Assembly (NCBI GenBank): GCA_900313295.1
Contig: OMQS01000113.1
Span: 1 to 6,593 of the forward strand
Length of the DNA: 6,593 nucleotides
Source of the DNA: an uncultured Eubacteriales bacterium
GTDB taxonomy: Bacteria; Bacillota; Clostridia; Oscillospirales; Oscillospiraceae
Reading direction: 5' to 3'
The notes beneath the pieces were generated by a model. That model was given only the letters and a program-made list of their open reading frames with translations. It was not told the DNA's origin and ran no database searches. The position numbers and the translations under genes were made by a program. Below are positions 1-5,463 of this stretch, piece after piece. Positions within the stretch are counted from its first letter, which is position 1, and every line of letters starts with the position of its first letter.

Positions 1-1017
1 CCATTCGTGGTCGCGGGCATACAGGATGCCGTTGTAGTTGGGGTTGGCGCCGCTGTAGGCGCCGATATTGAAGAAGTTGAAATAGGTGCCGCCGCCGTCC
101 TCAGCGTTCAGAGTGTAACCGGTGGCGTTGGCGGTGGCCTTGGTGCCGATCTCGCCACGAGCCTTCACAGCCAGAAAGATGGCGCTGACATTGGCCTCCT
201 TACCGGCCTGCACGAATTCGTCGATGATCTGATCCGAAGCCCAGACGCAGTCCCGCAGCACCATCTTCACCTGTTCGTGAGTGGCGGCGCCGGTGCTGTT
301 GGAGAGGGTTTGGAAAGCGATGCAGGCGCCGCTTGTGAGGTAGGAGCGGGGATCCATATAATAGGCCACCGTTTCCTTGGACGCATAGTACCAACCCGGC
401 TCGGCCTGCGTCCAGACGCCGTTGTCATAGGAGCCGGGCACCGTGGAGCGAAGGGCGGTGCTGTAGCTTCCGTGGATGAGGCTGATGCCCAAAGTGGACT
501 CCATCTCCAGCGCTTCGTTCCATTTTATCGGCGTGGGTTTCCCGTTGACGAATTTATAGACGTTATTGGCCACGAAGTTCCACTTGCCGCCGCTGGCGGC
601 GTGGAGGGCGCGGAGATAGGGCTGATAGCTCTTGGGGAAGCCCTGCTCGTCCAGATAGGCCGCATACTCGGCGTCGTCCCCCAGCACGCTCACAAAATCG
701 CTGCGCATGAAGCCCACCTTGGTGTAGCCCCGATAGGTGAAGACGATCTGGTACCAGTCCCAGCCGGCGGTGTCCTTCTGGGTGGCGATGATGCGGACAT
801 AGTGCCCCTTGTTGAGCATGATGCCGCTGCCGCTGAACTTCACCGTGGCATGCTGCGTACCGGCGCCGGTGCGGACGTTCACATCGTCCAGATTGACGTA
901 GGCCTCCGTGCCGGTGCCGGCCAGAACGGGTGTGACCAGACTCACCAGCATCAGAGCCAGCAGCAGCGCTGAGAGAAGACGCTTGGCAATATTCGGTTTT
1001 GCAGATGATAAGCGCAA
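1..1017 (-). CDS. Secreted SH3b-domain glucosaminidase-like cell-wall hydrolase (3' end beyond window)
   Basis: The first 339 residues are visible and the frame is still open at the left edge. The likely role is cleavage of glycan strands of peptidoglycan outside the cell. Residues 1-33 form a signal peptide: basic stretch to Arg13, hydrophobic core 14-30, and cleavage after Val-Leu-Ala33. Residues 38-112 resemble a bacterial SH3 domain (NVRTGAGT near 47-54, GWDWYQI at 85-91). Residues 130-339 match the pattern of clostridial beta-N-acetylglucosaminidases: a KWNF segment (145-148), KWNEALEME (165-173), YYMDPRSYL (219-227), candidate catalytic Glu289 in ARGEIG, then FNFFNIGAYSG near the edge. 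The start is TTG at 1017, with AAAGGA 11 nt upstream (1029-1034). It is the only start that gives a complete signal peptide; the nearest in-frame ATG (Met23) lies inside the hydrophobic core. The domain calls come from motif recognition, not a profile search. Confidence 0.85.
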   Translation of the reverse strand, partial: MRLSSAKPNIAKRLLSALLLALMLVSLVTPVLAGTGTEAYVNLDDVNVRTGAGTQHATVKFSGSGIMLNKGHYVRIIATQKDTAGWDWYQIVFTYRGYTKVGFMRSDFVSVLGDDAEYAAYLDEQGFPKSYQPYLRALHAASGGKWNFVANNVYKFVNGKPTPIKWNEALEMESTLGISLIHGSYSTALRSTVPGSYDNGVWTQAEPGWYYASKETVAYYMDPRSYLTSGACIAFQTLSNSTGAATHEQVKMVLRDCVWASDQIIDEFVQAGKEANVSAIFLAVKARGEIGTKATANATGYTLNAEDGGGTYFNFFNIGAYSGANPNYNGILYARDHEW

Positions 1018-1028
1018 GGTCGGTTCAG

Positions 1029-1035
1029 TCCTTTC
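1029..1035 (-). promoter_or_regulatory. Ribosome binding site supporting a TTG start
   Basis: On the minus strand GAAAGGA lies 11 nt before the TTG at 1017. No ATG or GTG in the same frame lies between this site and the signal peptide, so the site decides the start of the hydrolase. The spacing is slightly long, which together with TTG suggests modest translation. Confidence 0.55.
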
Positions 1036-1052
1036 TATTCACATGCTCCATA

Positions 1053-1067
1053 CTTATTCATAATAAG
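1053..1067. promoter_or_regulatory. Perfect 6-3-6 palindrome, candidate operator upstream of the hydrolase
   Basis: CTTATT-CAT-AATAAG is a perfect inverted repeat centred 43 nt upstream of the hydrolase start. On the minus strand it contains TATTAT (1060-1065), a 5/6 match to a -10 box, so a bound dimeric regulator would cover the probable promoter. I see no good -35 at the proper distance, so both the promoter and the operator roles are inference. Confidence 0.35.
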
Positions 1068-1126
1068 AATAACACAAAACACGGGGCATGTCCACAGGCA
1101 AAGGGAAGAAAAAACTGAATTTGGAA

Positions 1127-1172
1127 GAAAAATGGAAAAACCAGCCGCACCGGCAGGCACCGGTACGGCTGG
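1127..1172 (-). terminator. Rho-independent terminator of the ABC importer operon
   Basis: Read on the minus strand, 1172-1141 folds into a 13-bp GC-rich stem with one mismatch and a 6-nt loop (CCAGCCG/CGGCTGG at the base). It is followed directly by five T, then CCA and five more T. It begins 17 nt after the stop codon of the substrate-binding protein gene, the expected position for ending the three-gene transcript and insulating the hydrolase gene. Confidence 0.85.
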
Positions 1173-1188
1173 GTGAAGGGGTAAGCTT

Positions 1189-2181
1189 TCAGCGGACGGC
1201 GTTCTGGGCGAAGGTGTTGTTCACCAGTTCGTCAAAGGGCACCCAGTCGCTGTGGGCAAGCTCGCCGGCCTGCTCCATGACGGTCTCCAGACGCTCCAGC
1301 GCGTGGCGCTCCATGACGGGGGTGCGGTTCCAGGCGTCGATCTGCCGGTGGCGGGCGGTGACGGTCTCCAGCTCATCCAGCGAGGTGTCGGGGAACTGGT
1401 CGATGATGGCCTCCGCCACCTGCCGGTCGGTGTGCTCCGCCACCCACTGCTGGGCTTTGGCGATGGCGTTGACAAAGCGCTGGGCGGTGTCGGCGTTATC
1501 TCGCAGCCAGCTCTCGTTGGCAAAATACGCCGTGTAGGGGATCTCGCCGCTCTCCTGACCGATGGAGGCGAGGACATAGCTCTTGCCGGCGCGCTCCAGC
1601 TGGGTGGCTGTCGGCTCAAAGAGGGTCACATAGTCCCCCTGCCCGCCGGTGAAAGCGCCGGCCATCATGTTGAACTGCACGGAGGTATCCACAGTGACGT
1701 CCTCGCCGGGGGTGAGGCCGTGGAGCCGCAGAACATACTCCAGCGTCATCTCCGGTACGCCGCCCTTGCGCCCGCCGATGATGGTCTTGCCCCGCAGATC
1801 CTCCCAGGAGAACGCGTCGTCCTCCGCGCGGCCGACGAGGAAGGAGCCGTCCCGCTTGGTGAGCTGGGCGATGATCTGGGTGTGGTCGGCCTTGCCCTGA
1901 TTATACACATAGATGCTGGCCTCGGGGCCGGCCAGGCCGATGTCCGACTGGCCGGAGACAACGGCGGTCATGACCTTGTCGGCGCCGCCGCCGTTGGTCA
2001 GCTCCACCTCCAGACCCTCCTCCGCGAAGAAGCCCTGACTCATGGCCACATACTGGGGCGCATAGAACACGGAGTGGGTGACTTCATTGAGCCGCACCAC
2101 AGAGGTGCTTTTTTGGCCGCAGGCGCACAGCGCCGGCACGATCATCAGTACAGCCAGCAGGAATGTCAGCAGTTTTTTCAT
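1189..2181 (-). CDS. ABC importer substrate-binding lipoprotein, NMT1/SsuA-like
   Basis: A 330-aa solute-binding protein anchored outside the membrane, delivering ligand to the permease encoded just upstream. Residues 1-20 are a lipoprotein signal peptide with lipobox Leu18-Cys19-Ala20-Cys21, Cys21 being the lipidated residue; Cys at the -2 position is less usual. The mature part has the NMT1/THI5-like (sulfonate, nitrate, pyrimidine-precursor) layout: APQYVAMSQGFFAEEGLEVEL (41-61, strand and helix of lobe 1), GGGADKVMTAVVSGQSDIGL (64-83), GKTIIGGRKGGVPE (131-144, opening of lobe 2), and a helical C-terminus. The ATG at 2181 is chosen because it starts the signal peptide, overlaps the permease stop by 4 nt (ATGA) and follows a GGGGGAAAGGA stretch. 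A longer in-frame reading back to 2445 lies inside the permease gene and is rejected. The ligand cannot be assigned; no TPP riboswitch or thiamine gene is present. Confidence 0.93.
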   Translation of the reverse strand: MKKLLTFLLAVLMIVPALCACGQKSTSVVRLNEVTHSVFYAPQYVAMSQGFFAEEGLEVELTNGGGADKVMTAVVSGQSDIGLAGPEASIYVYNQGKADHTQIIAQLTKRDGSFLVGRAEDDAFSWEDLRGKTIIGGRKGGVPEMTLEYVLRLHGLTPGEDVTVDTSVQFNMMAGAFTGGQGDYVTLFEPTATQLERAGKSYVLASIGQESGEIPYTAYFANESWLRDNADTAQRFVNAIAKAQQWVAEHTDRQVAEAIIDQFPDTSLDELETVTARHRQIDAWNRTPVMERHALERLETVMEQAGELAHSDWVPFDELVNNTFAQNAVR

Positions 2182-2987
2182 GATCCTTTCCCCCAAAAAC
2201 GATTTAATATTTTTTCCACCCACAGCACCAGCTGATACATCACCACCGCTGCCGCCGCCAGGATCACCACGCTGGTCATCACCAGATCCATGTTGAACAC
2301 CTGGGAGCCGTAGACGATGAGATAGCCCAGACCGGCCTGGGAAACAAGGAACTCGCCCATGATGACGCCTACCCACGAAAGCCCCACATTCACCTTCAGG
2401 GTGGAAAACAGGGTGGGGGCGTTGGCCGGAAACACCAGCAGCCACAGGATCTGCCAGCGGCTGGCGCCCAGCGAGCGCATAAGACGGATCTTCTCCTCAT
2501 CCGTGGAGAGGAAGCCCTGATACATATTCAGAATGGTGACGATGAGCGAAATGGCCAGCGTCATGACAATGATGGCCCCCGCACCCGCGCCCATCCAGAC
2601 GATGAAAATGGGGCCGAGGGCGGTTTTGGGCAGGGCGTTGAGCACCACCAGATAGGGGTCGAGAATTTTGGCCAGCTTTTCCGACCACCACATGCAGATG
2701 GCAACCGCCGTGCCCAGCGCCGTGCCGGAGAGGAAGCCTACCACGGTTTCCCCGCAGGATACGCCGATGTGCCGCCACAGGTCGCCGCTGCGGCACAGGC
2801 TCAGGAAGGTGGTGGCCATGCGGCTGGGGCTGCTGATGAGAAAACCGTCGGATAGACCCAGACGGCAGCTCAGCTCCCACAGGAGCAGCAGACCCGCCAG
2901 CAGGGCGATCTGCCACAGGCGCACCTGACGCTTCTGCCGCCGCACCGACAGGAGGTAGGCTTTTCGGGCGGGAGAGAGGCTATTCAT
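2178..2987 (-). CDS. ABC importer permease, BPD_transp_1 / SsuC-TauC type
   Basis: A 269-aa integral membrane subunit that forms the translocation channel, probably as a homodimer. A basic N-terminus (residues 8-23) precedes a first membrane segment at about 25-42. Further hydrophobic segments lie near 80-99, 112-132, 137-155, 196-216 and 233-257, typical of the six-helix family. The cytoplasmic EAA-type coupling loop that docks on the ATPase is at about 164-191, with the invariant Gly in RSLGASRWQI (171-180) and Pro at 187 and 191. The start at 2987 overlaps the ATPase stop by 8 nt and has AAGGAG inside the ATPase gene, 10 nt upstream. The stop overlaps the binding-protein start. These overlaps indicate a single transcript with coupled translation. 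The length is normal for the family. Confidence 0.93.
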   Translation of the reverse strand: MNSLSPARKAYLLSVRRQKRQVRLWQIALLAGLLLLWELSCRLGLSDGFLISSPSRMATTFLSLCRSGDLWRHIGVSCGETVVGFLSGTALGTAVAICMWWSEKLAKILDPYLVVLNALPKTALGPIFIVWMGAGAGAIIVMTLAISLIVTILNMYQGFLSTDEEKIRLMRSLGASRWQILWLLVFPANAPTLFSTLKVNVGLSWVGVIMGEFLVSQAGLGYLIVYGSQVFNMDLVMTSVVILAAAAVVMYQLVLWVEKILNRFWGKGS

Positions 2988-3735
2988 GATGATCCAGCTC
3001 CTTCCAAATGGCCTGAAAATAGGTGTGGAACGCCTCGGTGTCCCGCCGCTCCAGAGGCGAAAGACCTTGCAGGGTGGTGAGGGTGTGGACGCTTTTCACC
3101 ACGGCGGGACGGGCGCTGAGAACAAAAATGCGGTCGGAGAGGCTGATGGCCTCGGAGATGTCATGGGTCACCAGAAGGGCGGTCTTGCCCTCCTGACGGA
3201 TGATGCGGCTGATGTCCGAGGACACGGAAAGGCGCGTCTGAAAGTCCAGCGCCGAAAACGGCTCATCCAGCAGCAGAATTTTCGGATTCGTGGCCATGGT
3301 GCGGATGAGGGCGCAGCGCTGGCGCATGCCGCCGGAGAGCTGGTCGGGGCGCTTTTGGGCAAATTCCCACAGACCGTAGCGCTGCAGCAGAGCATCGGCG
3401 TAGGCCAGCGCCTCCGGTGTGCGCCTTCCGGCCACGGACAGACCCAGGGTCACGTTGTCCCGAATGGTGCGCCAGGGGAAGAGCTGGTCGCGCTGGGGCA
3501 TGAAGCCGATTTTTTCGGAGGGACCGCAGACGGGGGCACCGTCCACCTCCACCGTGCCGGCGGTGAGCCGCTCCAGTCCGGATATGACGGAGAGCAGGGT
3601 GGATTTGCCGCAGCCGGAAGGCCCCACCACGCTGCAGAATTCGCCCGAGGCGACGTCCATGTCTACCCGCCGCAGAGCCTCCACTTCGCCGTCGGGCGCC
3701 TGATAGACAAAGGACGCACCGCAAATATGAATCAT
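2980..3735 (-). CDS. ABC importer ATPase, SsuB/TauB/NrtD type
   Basis: A 251-aa nucleotide-binding subunit that powers import by ATP hydrolysis at the inner face of the membrane. All motifs are intact: Walker A GPSGCGKST (38-46), Q-loop Gln81, signature LSGGMRQR (133-140), Walker B ILLLDEP (153-159), D-loop SALD (161-164) and H-loop His191 in VTHD. FPWRTIRDNV (86-95) after the Q-loop is typical of the sulfonate/taurine/nitrate-type ATPases. The ATG at 3735 is preferred because AAAGGAGG lies 8 nt before it. An in-frame ATG at 3780 has no ribosome binding site, and the frame further back to 4182 runs through repeat DNA and the neighbouring gene. It is the first gene of the operon; the permease start overlaps its stop codon. 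Confidence 0.95.
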   Translation of the reverse strand: MIHICGASFVYQAPDGEVEALRRVDMDVASGEFCSVVGPSGCGKSTLLSVISGLERLTAGTVEVDGAPVCGPSEKIGFMPQRDQLFPWRTIRDNVTLGLSVAGRRTPEALAYADALLQRYGLWEFAQKRPDQLSGGMRQRCALIRTMATNPKILLLDEPFSALDFQTRLSVSSDISRIIRQEGKTALLVTHDISEAISLSDRIFVLSARPAVVKSVHTLTTLQGLSPLERRDTEAFHTYFQAIWKELDHHE

Positions 3736-3742
3736 TCGATCT

Positions 3743-3750
3743 GCCTCCTT
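3743..3750 (-). promoter_or_regulatory. Strong ribosome binding site fixing the ATPase start
   Basis: AAAGGAGG on the minus strand ends 7 nt before the ATG at 3735. It picks this start over the upstream in-frame ATG at 3780. Confidence 0.85.
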
Positions 3751-3751
3751 T

Positions 3752-3774
3752 GCTGAGAGAAAATGACTCTCTGC
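3752..3774 (-). promoter_or_regulatory. Small hairpin abutting the ribosome binding site of the ABC operon
   Basis: GCAGAGAG and CTCTCAGC on the minus strand pair over 8 positions with one A-A mismatch, around a 7-nt A/T-rich loop. The hairpin ends one nucleotide before the ribosome binding site. It could modulate initiation or mRNA stability, or be chance; the stem is short. It does not match the conserved core of the TPP riboswitch. Confidence 0.3.
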
Positions 3775-3822
3775 GGTCATACTATGCGGCGGCCGGCCGG
3801 AGGGTGAGGGCGGCGGGAAGAG

Positions 3823-3858
3823 GAAAACGGAAAGTTGAAAACGGAAAGGGGAAAGTTG
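3823..3858 (+). repeat. Purine-rich tandem/direct repeat (copy 1 of an interspersed family)
   Basis: GAAAACGGAAAG occurs at 3823-3834 and again at 3837-3848, a 14-nt period. GGAAAGTTG occurs at 3829-3837 and 3850-3858. The 12-mer AAGTTGAAAACG at 3832-3843 recurs exactly at 6554-6565 within similar purine-rich flanks, so this is probably one member of a repeat family in this genome. All the reading frames through it are low-complexity and non-coding in character. Confidence 0.6.
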
Positions 3859-3859
3859 C

Positions 3860-3878
3860 GGGGGCGGGGGCGGGCGGG
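3860..3878 (+). repeat. G-quadruplex motif with single-base loops
   Basis: Four G-runs of 5, 5, 3 and 3 are each separated by a single C. This satisfies the canonical G3+N1-7 rule with the shortest possible loops. The G-rich strand is the plus strand, which is the template strand for the ABC operon, about 125-143 nt upstream of the ATPase start. Formation in vivo is inference. Confidence 0.6.
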
Positions 3879-3897
3879 TCGTCGGGGACGCCGACCC
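3876..3897. repeat. GC-rich inverted repeat within the intergenic repeat block
   Basis: GGGTCGTCG and CGCCGACCC are inverted copies with one mismatch around a 4-nt GGGA loop. No T-tract follows on either strand, so it is not a terminator. It joins the G-quadruplex motif to the REP-like element. Confidence 0.45.
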
Positions 3898-3940
3898 CCT
3901 GCGCATGGATCGTATGGGTGCGGTGCGTGAGGGAATACGG

Positions 3941-3973
3941 ATTGCCGCACAAGTGTGCGCACTGGTTCGCAAT
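3941..3973. repeat. REP/MITE-like palindromic intergenic element
   Basis: Outer arms ATTGC (3941-3945) and GCAAT (3969-3973) enclose a perfect inner palindrome CGCACA-AG-TGTGCG (3946-3959). GGATTGC…TCGCAATGACA resembles the family of short interspersed palindromes that read as TGTCATTGCGA…GCAATCC in many bacterial genomes. That resemblance is from memory. No open frame here looks like a protein. Confidence 0.5.
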
Positions 3974-4011
3974 GACATTTTTGGGACGTGAGACAATTGT
4001 TGGCAGCACGC

Positions 4012-4029
4012 ATTATAAATAGCAAAAAA
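4012..4029 (-). promoter_or_regulatory. Weak candidate promoter for the ABC operon
   Basis: On the minus strand TTTTTTGCTATTTATAAT holds a perfect TATAAT (4012-4017). The first 10 nt match the sequence in front of the -10 box at 5399. The region 17 nt upstream is the terminator stem and shows no -35. If used, it would give a leader of about 270 nt running through the repeat and G-quadruplex block. I see no better promoter between here and the ATPase. Confidence 0.25.
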
Positions 4030-4062
4030 TAAAAATCGGGAACCGCAAAAGCGGCTCCCGAT
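4024..4062 (-). terminator. Rho-independent terminator of the GNAT gene
   Basis: On the minus strand a 12-bp stem (ATCGGGAGCCGC against GCGGTTCCCGAT, one G-U pair) with a TTTT loop is followed by TTTTATTTTTT. It begins 14 nt after the TAA stop of the GNAT gene. This is a strong intrinsic terminator that separates that gene from the ABC operon. Confidence 0.93.
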
Positions 4063-4076
4063 GGGGCTTGATGCAA

Positions 4077-5246
4077 TTATCGGCAGGCGTCTTCCTGCGG
4101 GGCAGCGGCGGCGGGGACGGCGTCCAGCTCCTTCACCCAGCAGCGGCGGCGCTTGTGCTGCTCCAAGGGGAAATTCTGCCACTGGGTCTGCACTTTTTCG
4201 TTTTCCTCCAGCATGGGGCCGGTTTCGGCGTGGCGGATGCCCATTTTGCGGCAGCCCTGCATGACCTCGCTCAAAATGATGGCGTTGAGCCCCTTCCCCT
4301 GCAGGTCGGGGCGCACGGCGATGAGCAGCAGGTCAATGGTGTCGTTCTTGCGGAAGGCGTGGAGCACATGGGCCCAGCCCGTGGGGAACAGGCGGCCGCG
4401 GCTCTTTTTCAGGGCTTCGGCGATGCTGGGGGCGCTGACACCGAAGGCCACCAGCTGGTTTTCCTCGTTCAGCACGAAGCAGGCCAGATTGGGGTTAATG
4501 AGGGGGGCGAACTTCATGCTGTATTTCCGGATCTGCGCGGGAGACAGCTCCACCGTGCCGTACAGGGGGGCGTAGGCCTCGTTGACCAGCTGGAAAAAGG
4601 GCTTAAGCAGGGGGAAGTAGCCCAGACGGGTGCGCACCTTGTGGACGTGCAGCTTCTGGCGGCGCATGACGTACTCCGAGAGCTTTTTCCAGCGGGCGAA
4701 GGTCTTTTCGTCGGTGGGGGCGGTGATGAGATTTTCGACCCAGTCCACGTCTTTCACATAGCCAAGGGCGGCCATGTGCTGCATATAGTAGGGGTGATTA
4801 TAATATGTAAAGAAGCAGCTGCGGCGGTCAAAACCCTCCACAAGCATGCCCTCCCGATCCATGTCCGTGAAGCCCAGAGGGCCGTGGACGGCAGTGCAGC
4901 CCAGCTCCCGTGCCCAGTTTTCCACGGTCTCAAACAGGGCGGCGGACACCTCCGGATCGTCAATGAAGTCCACCTGCGTGAAGCGCAGACGGTTGGTGCC
5001 CCACTTCTCGTTGGACTTGCGGCTGAGAATGGCGCCGATGCGCCCCACGATCTCCTCCCCCCGCATGGCCAGCCAGCAGCGAGCCTCGCAGTAGGAAAAG
5101 GCGGGATTCTTGCTTTTGTCCCAGTCCTCCAGATCGTCGCCATAGGTGGCGGGGACGAACTGGGGCACGTCTTTGTATAATTGATTCGGGAAGTCCACGA
5201 ACCGGCGCAGCTGGCGGCGGGTGGTGACTTCGACGATGGATACCAT
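4077..5246 (-). CDS. GNAT-family acyltransferase-like protein, 389 aa
   Basis: The protein belongs to a conserved large GNAT-like family whose substrate, as far as I know, is not established; it is probably cytoplasmic, as there is no signal peptide or membrane segment. Family landmarks in order: DFPNQLYKDVPQFVP (18-32), NPAFSYCEARCWLA (47-60), VGRIGAIL (67-74), WGTNRLRFTQVDFIDDPEV (82-100), HGPLGFTDMDREGML (121-135), GYVKDVDWVE (162-171), and the acetyl-CoA-binding type motif VRPDLQGKGLNA (311-322). The C-terminus has ETGPMLEENEKVQ (341-353) and a KRRRCW block (365-370). The ATG at 5246 sits 9 nt after AGGAGG (5256-5261). ATG 5252 would leave only 3 nt and the frame back to 5306 crosses the promoter. 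The last 15 residues are Ala/Pro-rich and look dispensable. The gene is monocistronic, with its own promoter and terminator. GNAT membership is fairly sure; the acetyl-transfer activity is inferred. Confidence 0.9.
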   Translation of the reverse strand: MVSIVEVTTRRQLRRFVDFPNQLYKDVPQFVPATYGDDLEDWDKSKNPAFSYCEARCWLAMRGEEIVGRIGAILSRKSNEKWGTNRLRFTQVDFIDDPEVSAALFETVENWARELGCTAVHGPLGFTDMDREGMLVEGFDRRSCFFTYYNHPYYMQHMAALGYVKDVDWVENLITAPTDEKTFARWKKLSEYVMRRQKLHVHKVRTRLGYFPLLKPFFQLVNEAYAPLYGTVELSPAQIRKYSMKFAPLINPNLACFVLNEENQLVAFGVSAPSIAEALKKSRGRLFPTGWAHVLHAFRKNDTIDLLLIAVRPDLQGKGLNAIILSEVMQGCRKMGIRHAETGPMLEENEKVQTQWQNFPLEQHKRRRCWVKELDAVPAAAAPQEDACR

Positions 5247-5255
5247 AGGCATTGT

Positions 5256-5261
5256 CCTCCT
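5256..5261 (-). promoter_or_regulatory. Ribosome binding site deciding the GNAT start
   Basis: AGGAGG lies 9 nt before ATG 5246 but only 3 nt before the alternative ATG 5252, which favours 5246. Confidence 0.75.
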
Positions 5262-5277
5262 GAACTCGATACATTTC

Positions 5278-5306
5278 ATTCTACCCTTGTGCCGGAGAAA
5301 TAGCAA
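5278..5306 (-). promoter_or_regulatory. Sigma-A-type promoter of the GNAT gene
   Basis: On the minus strand TTGCTA (5301-5306) and TAGAAT (5278-5283) are separated by exactly 17 nt. Transcription would begin near 5271, giving a leader of about 25 nt with the AGGAGG in the middle. The -35 is also the left arm of an inverted repeat (TAGCAA 5301-5306, TTGCTA 5315-5320). Confidence 0.75.
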
Positions 5307-5375
5307 GAGGTTTTTTGCTAAAGCCGCGAAAAGGATGGGCGACGGGAAAAAGTGGAAAAAATATAAAAAAGGGGG

Positions 5376-5404
5376 TTTCCCAAGGGGGATTTTTTTGCTA
5401 TAAT
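5376..5404 (+). promoter_or_regulatory. Extended -10 promoter of the oxidoreductase gene
   Basis: TGCTATAAT (5396-5404) is a perfect extended -10. Seventeen nucleotides upstream is only a weak -35 (TTTCCC, 5376-5381), consistent with extended -10 use. Transcription would begin near 5411, giving a leader of about 53 nt before the ATG. It diverges from the GNAT promoter about 95 nt away. Confidence 0.75.
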
Positions 5405-5450
5405 CTACAGTACGAAAATACTATGTTGAAGATAGTTCAAGAGGATCACA

Positions 5451-5456
5451 AGGAGG
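5451..5456 (+). promoter_or_regulatory. Ribosome binding site of the oxidoreductase
   Basis: AGGAGG lies 7 nt before ATG 5464, optimal spacing. Confidence 0.85.
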
Positions 5457-5463
5457 CGCTATT

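Noticed and set aside
7..972. Long open frame on the plus strand opposite the hydrolase (321 codons); similar ones at 1252-2235, 2986-3756, 4068-5180 and, on the minus strand, 5446-6489
   Set aside because: All lie antisense to genes with clear domains and signals, and are rich in Gly, Ala, Val, His and Gln, as expected from the reverse complement of high-GC codons. None has a convincing ribosome binding site or a recognisable domain.
1088..1537. 149-codon plus-strand frame beginning near the ABC operon terminator
   Set aside because: It reads through the terminator hairpin and then antisense to the binding-protein gene; no domain or ribosome binding site.
2182..2445. N-terminal extension of the substrate-binding protein frame back to 2445
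   Set aside because: It lies inside the permease gene in another frame and would bury the lipoprotein signal peptide at residue 89.
3736..3780. CTGAGA sequence near 3753 as part of a TPP riboswitch, which would fit an NMT1-type importer
   Set aside because: It reads on the plus strand, opposite to the operon, and the other conserved TPP-riboswitch segments are absent on both strands.
3777..4076. Small minus- and plus-strand ORFs across 3750-4076 as possible peptides
   Set aside because: They run through palindromic and purine-rich repeats, have no ribosome binding sites and change character with each repeat module; spurious.
3736..4182. N-terminal extension of the ATPase frame back to 4182
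   Set aside because: It crosses the repeat block, the GNAT terminator and the GNAT 3' end, has low-complexity Pro/Ser/Arg composition, and the strong AGGAGG points to ATG 3735.
5371..5396. GGGGGTTTCCCAAGGGGGAT followed by a T-run as a plus-strand terminator
   Set aside because: The pairing is only 3 bp in any register, and the T-run is part of the spacer of the oxidoreductase promoter.
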